Translations under genes and position numbers: made by a program | Source: Perilla frutescens | Lineage: Eukaryota; Streptophyta; Magnoliopsida; Lamiales; Lamiaceae | Assembly: GCA_026008535.1 (NCBI GenBank) | Contig: BRKX01000007.1 | Location: 7,897,001 to 7,961,000, forward strand | Length of the DNA stretch: 64,000 bases | Direction of reading: 5' to 3' | Shown here: in pieces, positions 47,217 through 59,963 of the stretch | How positions within the stretch are numbered: the first letter of the stretch is position 1 | Layout: every line of letters begins with the position of its first letter | Notes under the pieces: generated by a model | What the model was told of the DNA's origin: nothing | Database searches by the model: none | What the model saw: the letters and a program-made list of their open reading frames with translations, nothing else

Positions 47217-48920
47217 TTCTTGAATAAGAGAAAACTAAAAATGTGGTGAATAGAATTATGTGCATTCAGTTCGAATTTGTACAATTATTTAGATATTATT
47301 TCCATCTCAATTATATAGTTCATATTACTATTTAAGGGTGTCCTTATATAGTCTCATTATTATAAGTAGTATTAATTCTCAAAGTAATATATAAATACAT
47401 CATTGTTACGTTTTGAAAATTTTAAAAAACTAATCACTTTAATTTTTTAAAGTTATAATTATAAAATAAGGGTAATATTGGAAGTTTAGCTTGTGTATAT
47501 TATTTTTTAAAAATATTTGTAATCTACGTGTGAGTAGAAATATACTTAAGAGAATATATTTTCTATCATTTTAATTCAAAAGAAAATATAACAATATATA
47601 ATGGACATAAATTTTAATTAATTATAATGTGAATAAATGAGCCTTAAATGTAAAAAAATGAATATATTAATTTAAACTTTATTATTTTCAGTAAATGATA
47701 TTAGAGATAACACGTAAAGTGTATGTATGAATTAAGTTTTTTCTTTAAAGTTTTTTAACATATAAATTTATCATAAGCATGCATACAATAATTCACATTA
47801 TAAACTTTTTTTTTACTATCTTAACCACATATATATTAGATGAAATTTAGCTTAGAATATTGTCTTAGAATCTATTAATAATTTTACTATACCATGTACA
47901 AAATGGATGTATACAATTAGAATGTAGACTTAGTACGTAGTAACCAAATTTGGGCATATAATAGTTTATTTTTTAATTAATGTTATTGTATTTTTTAAAA
48001 GATAAATACAAATAAATTACAAAGTGTTGTAATATTTTATTCATTATTTATATTTTATACTCATTAATAATCACATGGAAAGATTTTAGAGATTAACAAA
48101 CAATTGATTAAAAATAAAAGAACTTGCTCACCCACTTAAAAATTATTTATTATAGTCTTCTTTTTATATCACTATTATATATTGATGGGGAAATATTTAT
48201 TCATATATTATTTAACATTTATCAAATTTAATGTTAAATAATCTCTAAAATTAAAAAAGAACTTTATGTTTAGGTTGTTTGTGTGTGTGTATATCAAATA
48301 TAAAAAGTTTCAACTATTTTAACGGGGTCATTAGTTTATATATAGTATATTATGCTTTCAACTATAATTATCATATTTTACTCTATATTCTTCGATTTTA
48401 AAATTTGAAGTTAATAATTAAATTAAACTGTATCACTATATACCAAAATTATACAAAATGTAGTAGATTTTATAGCTGGAAAATTGGCTTATGCAAATTC
48501 TTCTCAGATAAAATCACACCCAAAATTATCATTGCCAAAATACGATATGGTAAGAAAAGAAATGTACTTTTTGAAATAAGAATAGATTTTCTTTGATGCT
48601 TATGCTTAATCTAATGCATTCGTGGTTACTCGATCAATCGTTGGTTCGCCTAAAAATCCTTAACAAAGACGTTGACAAGACATATTTTTATATTGAAATA
48701 TGTTCAAGAAATCTAGAAGATGTTGATGGTAAATGAGAAGATTGGTTACGTAAAAAGACGAAAATAGACTTGAATTTAGATGCATGAGAATTATATAAGA
48801 AAAAAAAAACTTTGATTTCTTTAGGCACATTATAGATATCCTTCATTCGGATGAATATTAAAAGATGGATGTTTAAAAAAAGTAATAGTCATTATAAAAT
48901 CATTAAATATAATAATAAAT
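46790..48920. other. AT-rich intergenic DNA
   Basis: No gene or element terminus was recognised. A short TA-rich microsatellite lies at about 47187-47216. The CGGGAT motif of the neighbouring MULE is absent. Confidence 0.5.
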
Positions 48921-49623
48921 AGGAAAATTATCAATCCAGACTGAAAGATGGGTAATCTATACAATTGTTATGATTAAAAAAACAAATTACACTCTTTTAA
49001 ATTGTTAATTAAGGTCATCGCCCAATCAGTATATATATGTTTTTTAATTTAAATTATTTTGAATTTTTTCCCCTTTTTTTGCAAATTTGAATTCTATTTC
49101 ACATATGATGAATTTGAACATCAAAAGATATATGCAATATTCAACATGATATTTAACACAAATACACAATATGTATTACTTATTATTCATTTTTATATAA
49201 AATAGTTTATTTTAATATTATTAATATATTATTATTTTAACTTATTATGTTTTCAATAAACCTTATAAATTTAAATTAATTTTATCCTTCTAAAACAAGG
49301 TTTAATTTTACATAGAAAAATATAAAAGAGTTATTAATATAAGACTCGAAAGATGATTTATCTATCAATATAGAACCTGATTTGACCGTTAAATATCCAC
49401 ATCATTTTTATCATTATTAAATTAAACAAAAAAAACACCGTTAAAAAAAAATGATGTGTTAAAATTATGTGGATATTTAACGGTCATGTCACTTTATGTT
49501 GGATAGAAATTTAACACCGTTAAAAAAAGCAATAAATCAACAGTTTTACATTTTTTAAGCCTTTATCTTTAAATTATATATATAGATAAACCATCTTTGG
49601 GGTATTGGATTGATAATTCTCCT
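48921..49623. mobile_element. Non-autonomous TIR element of uncertain family (about 703 bp)
   Basis: The left end AGGAAAATTATCAATCCA...AAAGATGG...ATCTAT is matched, reverse complemented, by the right end AGGAGAATTATCAATCCA...AAAGATGG...ATCTAT (about 40 bp). An internal inverted pair GACCGTTAAATATCCACAT / ATGTGGATATTTAACGGTC lies at 49384-49402 and 49470-49488. I found no clear target duplication longer than TA. Confidence 0.6.
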
Positions 49624-50118
49624 AGAATATATATTTTTTTAGTAAAACCATACATATTACGTGCGTTTATCTATATATAGAAACGTAACAAATTTAATTT
49701 ATGTCAAAGGATCATTCTGGTGAAATACCTTAATTATTGTAGAATTTGACTCGCGAAAAATCCCACCACAGAATCTGATATATAAGCATCCATGAAAAAT
49801 AACTAAATAGGCTTATTTCCATATTAAAATATTATCTCCCATATCAGCTTATAATGCCTACACAGCCATGATAAATGGTGATAAAAAACTAATCTTTCAA
49901 ACACTTTTTTTTTTTTTTACCTCAGCTTTAAACAACAATAATAATAATCAATTAATATTACCTTGATCCGGCATTTCCAACTCCGTAAGGTTATTATCTG
50001 AAAAACAAATTACCCAAATACGTGAGTTGCTTAGTAAACGCATTATGATATTATATATTATGATAACCAGAAAATAAATTGTTGTGAAATTAATGCATAT
50101 ACACTTACCGATTTGTGT
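49624..50118. other. 3' flank of the NLR gene
   Basis: AT-rich, with a run of T at 49907-49918. ATCGGTAAGTG at 50103-50113 (minus strand), just after the NLR stop codon, looks like a splice donor and could start an intron in the 3' UTR. Nothing else is seen. Confidence 0.4.
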
Positions 50119-53100
50119 TTAGAACTCATCAATATTCGAAATATAAAGATGGGGTATGTGAGAGAAGTTGGCATAATCTAGTCCTTCACCTTCACCATTC
50201 TCCCCTCCTCTTCTCATTCTGCCCTTCAATTCTTCAGACATATCCAAACATGTCAATGCTTGAAGAGTGGGGATGAACCTCAACCCATCTGGAAGCTTCT
50301 CCAAATTTCTGTAATTATCAATCATTAAATTCTTAAGTTTGGGCATTGCTCCTTTTTCCACCTCCCATTTCTTTATATTCATCGATTCATCGAGAAGAAG
50401 TATCCTAAGTTCCGGAAATGAATTTGCACCAAATCTCATCTCTGTCTTCATCACTTCGTCTACATTAGTCAAACAGAGATGTTGTAAGATTTGATATTTT
50501 CCCAATTCCTCCACCACATCTACATCTACATCTATATCTCCCCCTATCTTTAAATCAGAAATTTCCAATGCCCCCAAATTCTGACACATCCCTTGTTCGT
50601 AGCATGGAAACCCACACCCAATTTTGCATTTTTTCATGCTCAGGAGCACGAGTGAAGGGGACATCAACATATTCTTAACAATATTTCTACCTTCTTCCCC
50701 ACTACCAAAATCACACGACTTAACAATAAGATAAGTATGGCGCAATTGACCTCGATTGCTGTTCATGTAATCGACAATTTTTGACAAACTATCCATATCT
50801 TCTTTTATTTTGGCAATCAATATCCGAAGATTTGTCAAATTAATGATATCTGTGATGCAAGCACTCTCACTTTTGACATTAATCATCATCTCTAACTCAT
50901 TCAATCCATCCAATCTTAGTTTATCTCCTCCAATCACTTTCATCTTCTTTGGAAGAAACAAATGCCTTAGTCTTTTCATCTTCCAAATTAGATTTGGCAA
51001 TTTGATGACACAATAAGACTTCACCCGTAAATCTAAGGTGAGCAAGTATGGAAGGTCGCATACATGATGTGGTAGCTCTTCCACAATGCACCCATTCAAG
51101 CTCAAGTGTCTGAGATGGATTAACTTCCCTATTGTACTCGGTAACTTTCCGCCTTCAAATTCAAATCCATGAAACACAAGTATCCTCAAATGTTTTGCAT
51201 TTTCAAACTTAACATTATTTGCAATACGGATAGATGAGGATTTTGAGACCAACAAAAAGGATCTGAGATCTTTAACCTCCTGCATAACACCTTCATCAAG
51301 ATTGATGACTGCATCAGCACCTCCAAAAAGATTGATGGCTATTCTGTGTATGGAAGCTCCAAGAGATGAAGGGATATGATGCGGGGGTCCGGAAATATCA
51401 ATGCGTTTGATGAACTTTTCTTCTTCAGCTTTTGATGAACAGAGATCACGCATCAGATCATGAAGTCTACATGACTCAAACTTGTTATGGTGGGTCTGGA
51501 TGTCGCCCTTTTTCACTTGAACCATATTCCTAAATGCTAGTTCACTCAAATACCGTTCAGCTAAATCTCTTAAACTTTCGTTATTTCCTTTATCTTCTAA
51601 AGAAATTAGACCTTCACCCATCCACAATTGATACAACTGCTCCGTGTATATTTCATGGTCCTCGGGATAACGTGCCAAATACAGAAAACATGGTTTTAAG
51701 TAATAAGGTAAGGCATCATAACTCAAATCCAATACTAGTTTCACTTGCGTATCATTTCCGATGCCCTCTCCACGCCTCAAGTATGAATCAATGTTACTAC
51801 TAACCTTTTCCCATTCTGCCGGCATTTGTTGTTTTTGGCGCAAAATTCCACCGATAACTGAGATTGCCAGTGGTAACCGACCACATTTATGAACTATCTG
51901 TCTTCCCTTATCTTCAAATGATTTTGATCTGCCTTCAAGCACTATTAAACATGTCAAAAACGTGAATTAATAATAAACATTTATATGAAAATTAAATAAG
52001 AAAAAAAAATGTAGGAGGAAACTAAATATATATACATCAAAGTTTTTACGATGACTATGCTACACGCCTACACTAAAAGGGAATCACTTCTATTGACGAA
52101 AAGTTTATAACGATAGGATTAAATGGTCACTAAAATTAAGATTTAGAAATATTAATGATGGTAGAAAAGTTACATTACTAATGTGTAAGATTTAGCGAGG
52201 AGTTCTCATTCTCCTCCGTCCTCACTATTAATAAAGTACGAGGGCATAGCCATTATGTAGGAATAGAGTAAAAATGAAATCACCATTTCCATCTCCATTG
52301 CGAATTCCATGATTGATACGTGTATATGATCATATCCTTATGAAATAGTTTTATAAAAAATATATTTTTAAGAAAACATGAAAAAAATTAAATCATAAAA
52401 ATTTGTATAGAATTATAAATATAACTCAAAAGTTATCAATCATTTGTAATAATTTATATGAATTTTTTTAAAATGTTATGAAAAAACTTCAAAAAAATAA
52501 CGAAAATAATATATAAAATATTTAAATTTGAGAAATTTTTGAAATTATTGCAAATCCCATCAATAATTTAATCAAGATTTTTAAAATTTCATAATAATTC
52601 GAAAAACTACTAATAATGTTATAGAAAACTTTTCACAAATATTAATAAGGATAAATCACATAATATTCAATAATATATTTTCAAAATATAATGGTAGATT
52701 TTGAAGGGTAATTTTATTAATTTAAAATAAATTTGAGCGAATTCATGTCTTTTTTTTATTTCTTAATTATAAATTATGGTAACAAAATCAATTTAGGAAC
52801 ATTAATTTCATTCATATCTTATTCCTTATGGATACCAACCATAGCAATGACAATATACATTCCATTTCAATCCTACAAACATTTTATTTTTAAGTTCATC
52901 TCATTCCCACATGATTACATTCCTATATAATAGCCATCCCCTGATCATCTCATTATTCATTGCTTATCATAAAAAATATCATTCATTTTCCCCACCAATT
53001 AAGTCCAACTCTCTCATAGGAGTGTGCAAACGTCTCTCATAGGAGTGTGCAAACGGTCAGTCTGGTCCAAGACCGAGCCAACCCGTTAGGATTGAATGGA

Positions 53101-56100
53101 CAAAACAAAATTTGTATATGGATCAGACCGACTGAATAGGATTTTAGGATCAGATTGAAGACTGACTGGATTTTTCGGATGGCTCGGTCGGTCCCACCGA
53201 ATTTTTTGAGTTTTTTTTCCTTATAAATTTTAATAAACTGATTTCGGCTAGTAACAAAATTTAGTTTATACTTAACAATTTTTTAATAGTTTAGGAATAT
53301 TATTATATAATTTTATTTTAATACGTATAATTACATATCTAACATTATATATATATATATGAATGCAGTATATCTTATTCAGTCGGTTCGGTCCGTCCAT
53401 TTTCATTTTTCCGAGGACTGAACATAGACCGAAAAAAAATTCAGCCCATTTAAATTCGAACCGGACCAACCGAATAGTATGTAAAAAACAACTGAATGTC
53501 TCAATTTTCGATCGGTCCAATCCTGTCAGTCCTTGCATACCCGTAGGTCCATTAGACCGATCGAAACCCATTTTTTTCAACTTTTCTTTCTTTTTTTCCA
53601 AAAAATATATACCATAAAATGGAATTAGTGAACTTACTCATGCATATTTTTGATATGTGGGCAAATTTTGATGTGTTTTGCTTATATGAAAGAAGTTTAT
53701 CTTTTAAAATTATCCAATGAAGGACTTTACTATATATATATATACAGGGGCGGATCCAGAAATTTTTTTTTAGGGGGCGAAACGGCAACTGTTCGTACTT
53801 CCTATTTATTCGTGTCGCTAAGAAAGAACATTAAAAATGAGACGATTGTGAATAATTATGCATTTAATTACTTTTTTACTATAGGTGTATTTGTGAAATG
53901 ACACAATTTTCATTTGTTCATTATTTTTTCTAGTGAAATGATGTCATGTTAGGATCAGTTTACACTTTCGTCTTTCTTTCCCTTCCCCAAATTAAATAGA
54001 AAATAATGTCGTTTTCATTAAAATAAATAACTTAAAATAATAACATAAATAATTAAAATTTGAATTGAATTCTTTTCTAATATAAACTAATTCATTAATT
54101 GAAATTTAATTGGTTATGACCAACAATAAAATTTCGAATGATAATTCATTTATACTAATCATTTGAGGTAGAAATTATAATCCAGGTGGTGAATTAATAA
54201 AATGAAAACTTCACAATATATAATTTATAAAATAAATTATGTGAATAACATAGATCAATAATTTCAAATAAAAAACTAAAATAAATAAATAATGCAATTC
54301 AATCATGATTCATTATTAAATTGAAATTGATATCAATTTAATAAATATGTAATCTAATTCATAAAAGTTGAATTGCTAATTCAACCCTACTTTGTTTAAT
54401 TTTGTTTGAATGGAGAGAGATTTGAGAGAATTTGTTTAATTTGTTTTGCTTTGTGTGTATTTAATTTTGTTCCAATATTTATTTATATATTTGAGTGAGG
54501 CCCAATTACTCAAACTCAATTATATATAAATATCATATATTTTTTCAAAATATATCAAACCTAACAAAATTACCTTAAATTAAGATAAAATAAAATTAGG
54601 GGGCAAAAATAGAATTTAACTAAATAACATTACTAAAAAAAAATTTGGGAGGGGGGTGGGGGGTGGGCAAGTGCCCCCCTAGACCCCCCTTACATCGGCC
54701 ACTGTATATATATTAGTATGTAATGCTCGTATATACTAATAATATATATAATTAATTTTTAAATAGTTGCGAAAAAAATGATGGGAAATTGTGATATAAT
54801 TACGAAGTATTTCATGATTGAAGAAAAAATTAGTGAGAGTAAATTTTAGTTCAATGAGGAAATATACCAAACTTCAATTGATATTTGGTGACGGGATAAT
54901 TTTTGATGACTAAATAGCTCAACAGTGATGGGATATCGATGATGTCATTATTACTTTTAGCTAAATTCGCTATTATGACGGGATCGTGATGAATTTTCCC
55001 ATCATTAAAAAGTAGGCAAAGTCTCCTATGCATCAGATGCATGGGTCGGCCCATGAGACGGACCCGCTCCAACCCGCATCTGACCCGCGAGAAAAAAAAA
55101 AAAAAAATTCGCCACCCATAGTACCAATTCGAACACTAAATAGTACCAATTCGTGTTTTTTAGGGTTTTTTTTGTTTTCTTTTTCTGTTTTTTGGGGTGT
55201 TTTTAGGGGTTTATTTTGTATTTTTGGGGGTGTTTTTAGGGGTTTATTTTGTATTTTATAGGGTTTTTTGGGGGTGTTTTTAGGGGTTTATTTTATTTTT
55301 TTAAGGTTTTTTGGGGGGTGTTTTTAGGGGTTTATTTTCTGTTTTTTTATGATTTTTTTAGAGTGTTTTTAGGGTTTATTTTGTGTTTTTTATAATTTAT
55401 TTGGGGGGATTTTTGAGGGATTTATATGTGATTTTTTAAGAAAAAATAAAATAAAAAACAGAAAAAAGAAAAAGAAAAAAAGAAAAAAAGAAAAAAACCG
55501 TAAATCAAAATGTCAAAAAGAAACAGAAAAAGAAAGGAAAAAAAACAAAAAAAAGACAGCAGAAACGACAAAAAAAAAGAACAAAGAAAAAAAAGAAAAT
55601 GCGGGCGCGTGTACCACACGCGCCGCGCGTGGTCGCGTCTCACCGCCGTCTCACAGGGGAGGCTCCTGCACAGGAGACCTCCCCTAAAAAGTATATTTCA
55701 TGAAGTGCTAATATTTTATTAATTCGTAGTTGTCATAAATAAAGCAATCGGATAGGCCCACATAGAGCGTATTCAATTTCATCAACATACGATTATTATG
55801 ACCATTCAAGCATGAATCACTTATCAACTCCTTATGCAATTACTTAATTAATGCTTAAATTTACTAGATTGATCTATCAAGCACATATAAAAAAACATGA
55901 ATGCTATAGTTGAAAAGATAGAATTGAGAAACTGACCAGGTGATGCATCAACATCAGCACTTATAGGAAGTGCTATTTTCCAAAGTAACTCCCATCCTTC
56001 ATCTTCGCTCAGACAATCGAGCTTGTGAAGATGACGTTCTTCATGAGCAACTCTGTCATTACGAGTGGTGAGCAGGATCTTACAATTAAGAGGAAAAGCT

Positions 56101-56948
56101 TTATTCAAGATGATCCAATGATCATTTTCCCATATGTCATCTATCACAATTAGGAATTTCTTCTTCTCCATAGCTTCGTTTATTTCACGTACCAATTCAT
56201 CTTCTCCCTTGTTGTCACCCCCCTCGTTACCTAATTGCTTAAATATGTCTCTCAAAATATTCACAGCATGAAACTGTTGTGTCAAGCAAACCCAAACACG
56301 AGCATTTTCGAAGTATCGTCGGACATCTTGGTGGTTGTAAATTTTTTTAGCAAGAGTAGTCTTTCCTAGACCACCCATCCCACAAATCGAGATCACTCTG
56401 TGTGTTGGCTCAATGTCCTTCACCATTGACACCAGACGCTCAATGTCCTTCTCCATACCCACGAAATTTGGTTCGTTCTCATGCGCAAAACTAAGCCTCA
56501 GCAAACGCTGTCGCTCTTCATGGGTGGAAGAGGCTTCTCCTCCATTGATAGACTGTAATTTGTAGGTGAGATCGGAGAGACGGGATCTTATGTCACCGAT
56601 CTCATTCCCAACTTGGTGGACAGTATAGCACTCGCACAATATGCCAATAACCCTTTGAAGCTTTTTCTTGAGGGTTTTACCTTCTTTCTTCGACTCAACT
56701 TCCACTGCATATGTTTCCAGCACATTCTCTGCTTTCATTGCCAGCTCTTTGAGTTCGTCGATGCAATCCCGGAAACTACGAGAATCGGTTGATCGTTTGG
56801 TGTCAGCATCAATCAACAACCCATGTATGGTTCTCAGATCTCTCTCCACTTTCTTCACTTCATTGCTCACTCCTGATACAAGCTTCACCTCTTCAACCAA
56901 CAGATCACGAAGGGTTTCGAGTAACACATTTGCCAAAGAATCCACCAT
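50119..56948 (-). CDS. CC-NB-ARC-LRR disease resistance protein (944 aa)
   Basis: This is an intracellular immune receptor. Exons are 56948-55937 and 51941-50119 (GT/AG, 945 codons including stop) separated by a 3,995 bp intron. Residues 1-135 form a coiled-coil-type domain; the usual EDVID motif reads DELKELAMKAENVLE. NB-ARC motifs: P-loop GMGGLGKTT (190-198), RNBS-A ARVWVCLTQQF, kinase-2 LIVIDDIW (266-273), RNBS-B ILLTTRN (291-297), GLPL as GRLPLA (358-363), RNBS-D KPCFLYLARYPED (420-432), and MHD as LHD (497-499). About 14 irregular LRRs follow to the C-terminus (HLRHLSLNGC, LPYLLTLDLR, LRHLFLPKKM, LQHLCLTNV). The intron sits between RNBS-B and GLPL and contains transposons. All ATP-binding motifs look sound. 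The start at 56948 is the natural MVDSLANVLLETL of this class. It appears intact; no ligand can be inferred. Confidence 0.92.
53012..53560. repeat. Possible hAT-like element rich in GGTCGGTCC-type sequence
   Basis: CTCTCATAGGAGTGTGCAAACG is duplicated side by side at about 53012-53054. The second copy begins a segment with AGGAGTGTGCAAACGGTC at the left and GACTGACAGG/TTGCATACCCGT at the right, loosely inverted. No target duplication was found, so the call is tentative. Confidence 0.35.
53745..54704. mobile_element. Non-autonomous hAT-type element (960 bp)
   Basis: Left end CAGGGGCGGATCCAGAAATT; right end, reverse complemented, CAGTGGCCGATGTAAGGGGG. Both are flanked by TATATATA (53737-53744, 54705-54712), an 8 bp duplication as expected for hAT elements, although in low-complexity sequence. 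There is no transposase frame. Confidence 0.75.
55015..55684. mobile_element. MULE-type MITE with GT-rich minisatellite (670 bp)
   Basis: A perfect 9 bp duplication TAAAAAGTA flanks it (55006-55014, 55685-55693). Termini: GGCAAAGTCTCCTATGCA at the left; GGGGAGGTCTCCTGTGCA from the right, reverse complemented. The interior has a G/T-rich array (55151-55440), a purine-rich A tract (55438-55600) and a GC-rich palindromic end (GCGCGTGTACCACACGCGC). It is a better preserved relative of 20786-21490 and sits inside the NLR intron. Confidence 0.85.
55151..55440 (+). repeat. GT-rich minisatellite inside the MULE MITE
   Basis: Repeats of GGGGTGTTTTTAGGGGTTTATTTTG with variable T runs; the plus strand is almost devoid of C. 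This is the second occurrence of the family seen at 20936-21310. Confidence 0.85.
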
Positions 56949-58375
56949 TTTTTTTTCCTGAGGAATTATTGTTTAATTTTTTATGAGTTCTATTTTCCAA
57001 ATTCTTCACACAAAAGTTAGATGTAAACTCACTGTAGCTAGGCACCTCAGCATTTATTTATTTTCGTCTCGTAACAGCTCAAAAGCAATTTGAATTATTA
57101 AAATATATATTGAAGACAACTCAAAAGCAACTGTTTCTTTTTACCACCACCACTTTATTATTATAGTAAATACCAACCGCCTACCTGCCTCAGTTGTGTT
57201 CTATTTCTTTCTTCTCACAAACATATGTTTCAATAAGAATTATATTAAACTCAACTCCACCAACATTTGCATACTCTCCGAATTCCTCATTTAAAATTTA
57301 TATTATTTGTTTCTTTCTGAAAACTAAGAGTAGAAAACAAAATAAATCAACCTCTATCAGTCAGATTGCACACCGTTCTTAATGGTCTTCCTTTCCCTAA
57401 TTGATGCTTGTACATTCAAATGTTTGTTCTGAAGGTGGGTAATTAAGAGTGTTTGAGATCATAACCACATATATCTTCTAAAGATGATGAAAAGTTGTGT
57501 TTTTATATGAATTCTTAGAAAGCTTATTCATGAGACCGTACCCATATATGCATCATCACAACAGTGCACACCTGGAAAAAAATATAATACATAGCTTGAT
57601 ATTATCATAGGCCTCTCAACAGAACTCATACCACAAAGATTAAAATTTAAAGCAGATGCAGTACTTCAACTCTTTAAAGTGCAAAAATAATTATAATTAA
57701 ATATAATTCATCCGAAAATATTAAGAAAACCAAAAAAAGGTGTGCACTGGTGTGATGATCATCCGAAAACATTAATATCTGTAGTTATAAAACATGATTG
57801 CTGAATCAAATAAACAGAGATCATTATGTAGTCGGAAAAGTATAAATGAAAAATATGAGGTGCAAACCTCCTCCTAAGGCAATGCTGCGTCGAAGATCGA
57901 GATCCTTCAACACCTTCGCTGCTAGTCTAACCGTCCAGATAGGAACAATCCAATTGTTGCAGACTGCAATTCACTAAATTGCCATTCAACTGCCTCTGGA
58001 CGTTGGTTCAATGCTTGATTTATTGGAGAAAATGAAGTTGATTTGGCTCGTATGGTTGGGATGAGAAAGAACACAGATTGTTGAGGGAGTTTCTAGATTT
58101 ACAAAATAGAGAAACGAAATTCGAGTTTTATTTAGCGAGATATTGGAAGGGGAGACGAATATTGAATGAATTGCAAGGGAAGACGAGTTATGGCGATTTA
58201 AATAAGTTTCTCAACCAATGAAGCCCGCATGAATAGTTATGAAGCTTCAACTTTTTTCTTTTAATTACAGAAAAATCAAACTGGCTTGAATAGTTTCTTC
58301 TGCCGCTTCATTTTTTTTTTCTCCGAAAAATGCATTTAAATCTGAATTGTTGAAATTTAGCTTACATATAATGTA
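56949..58375 (-). promoter_or_regulatory. Upstream region of the NLR gene
   Basis: There is no other convincing gene. TTTTTTTTTCC directly precedes the ATG on the plus strand. 57870-58200 is less AT-rich and includes a possible leader exon (minus strand, near GAAGGATCTCGATCTTCG), but I cannot assign it. No clear TATA box was chosen. Confidence 0.35.
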
Positions 58376-58639
58376 CTCCCTCCGTCCCATAATTATAGCC
58401 CACTTCCCATTTTCACACAAATTAAGAAATCACATTTAATATGTATTGGAAATATACAATTTACAATATTTATCCTATATTGCCCTTATTTTTTACTATA
58501 TTAATTGCATATTCATACTATATTAAATAGGGTTATATTTGTAAAAGAATATTTAAATACAATCCCAATTTAGAATAGGACTATAATTTTGGGACATCTC
58601 AAAAAGGAATAATGGACTATAATTATGGAACGGATGGAG
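58376..58639. mobile_element. Stowaway-type (Tc1/mariner) MITE (264 bp)
   Basis: Ends CTCCCTCCGTCCCATAATTA and, reverse complemented, CTCCATCCGTTCCATAATTA; TA at both flanks (58374-58375, 58640-58641). This terminus is the classic plant Stowaway sequence. Confidence 0.92.
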
Positions 58640-58816
58640 TATAGATATAGATTAGAAGAAAGAAAGAAAGCGAAGAAGTAAAATGACACCATTAACTACG
58701 AATATAATAAGAAAAAGTCATATTATTTCCTAAGATGTATATAAAAAAAAAAGCTAACAAATTAGTGAGGTGACCCCTGCAAAAATGGTGTCCACAGTGA
58801 TGTGTAAGCTAACAAG

Positions 58817-58820
<4 letters not shown>

Positions 58821-58852
<32 letters not shown>
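58821..58852. repeat. (TA)n microsatellite
   Basis: Sixteen uninterrupted TA dinucleotides. Confidence 0.95.
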
Positions 58853-58854
<2 letters not shown>

Positions 58855-59963
58855 TGATTTGATTTAAATGTGCACTAGTATTTCATTATAAATTGTGCTC
58901 TATGCTTTTTTACTATAATTTTATTACTTCCAAGTGTATTTAATGCTAGTTAGCACTAAATATAATTAACACTAAAATATAATAAGATATGCAATAAAAA
59001 ATTGTATTTTCCAATTATTGATTATTAGGGTCTATTATAACAATATATTGGAACATGATACTTAACTAAGGTATATTCCTGTTTATAATACATGATACTT
59101 GGGACATCAGCTCAAGTAATACTTTTGTTAAGGTAACTTAAGTGGTGGAGCAAAGTATATATCTTTATTTTCCATGTGGAAAGTGAATAATTAATTATTT
59201 TTATCGTACGATCAATTTCTTCACTAATAATGATTGAGCAAAGTATATACCTTTATTTTTCGTTTATGAAAGTAATCACCTTCATCTGCATGTATTACAA
59301 GTAAAAGACAAAAATTGAAGCACAAATTAATTCCATATCAACTAATGGAGACCTCTTCCTTCTGTTTTGCTCTTATGCTTTTGATATTAAAAAACATTAT
59401 CATCTGCTCATCCAAATTAAAATAGTAGTTTTCAATTGCCAAAAAAAAAATCACATTTAGTTCTATTTACAGTTTCAACACCACTTTAGAAATGTTGTAA
59501 TAATTATACATCATTCAATTTGTAACAAATTCAACATCCCCAAAAATTTTCGACGATCGTAAATGATGTGACCCAGATAATGAATCCAAGACACGAGATT
59601 TATGCACGCGGAAGACTCAAGAATCGAACTACGTCAGCTAGAACAAATGATACAATCCGACTCTAAATAATTAAACAAACCTACTAGGAACACGAACAAT
59701 GAACTAAGGAACGATGAACACACGAAGAACAGCTTGTGGACGGCTCTTGAACGGCGGTGATGGTGGCGGAAGGCGGCAGTTGTGATGGTGAGGGCGGCGG
59801 CGGTTGTTTGTTGTGGATTGGATAGATTCGGCGAACCCGTGTTGATAACTCGAACGCGCACGTCTAACTTCTCCGGATAGCAATTCTCCCAAGTACTCGA
59901 TGTACCCTGAAGAACTTGATTAAGACTATTGAATTGCTAGGTCAATAGAATTGTTTGTGTAAA
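58853..59963. other. Intergenic DNA, with an unassigned GC-richer segment
   Basis: 58853-59540 is AT-rich with nothing recognisable. 59545-59930 is less AT-rich and includes GGCGGTGATGGTGGCGGAAG near 59752. It may be a fragment of an LTR element, but I found no LTR ends, primer site or coding motif. Confidence 0.35.

Larger units (their letters stand above)
51942..55936 (-). other. 4 kb transposon-loaded intron of the NLR gene
   Basis: Borders are GTCAGT at the donor (55936) and AATAG at the acceptor (51942). Contents: AT-rich DNA (51942-53000), a GGTCGGTCC-rich repeat (about 53012-53560), a hAT element (53745-54704) and a MULE MITE (55015-55684). No coding sequence lies inside. Splicing across it joins the NB-ARC halves in frame. 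Confidence 0.8.

Noticed and set aside
51942..51957. Start of the NLR second exon as an independent ATG (MTCLIVLEG...)
   Set aside because: That ATG is upstream of a TTTAATAG acceptor; joining to the first exon in frame gives a complete NB-ARC domain.
54730..55005. GTGATGGGAT-type repeats considered as another CACTA end
   Set aside because: No CACTA terminus or target duplication could be found; similarity is limited to short phrases.
55422..55722. Phe/Leu-rich and Lys-rich frames
   Set aside because: They arise from the A-rich tract of the MITE and its complement.
59634..59892. Minus-strand Pro/His/Arg-rich frames
   Set aside because: Overlapping frames in a GC-richer, low-complexity stretch with no conserved motif.
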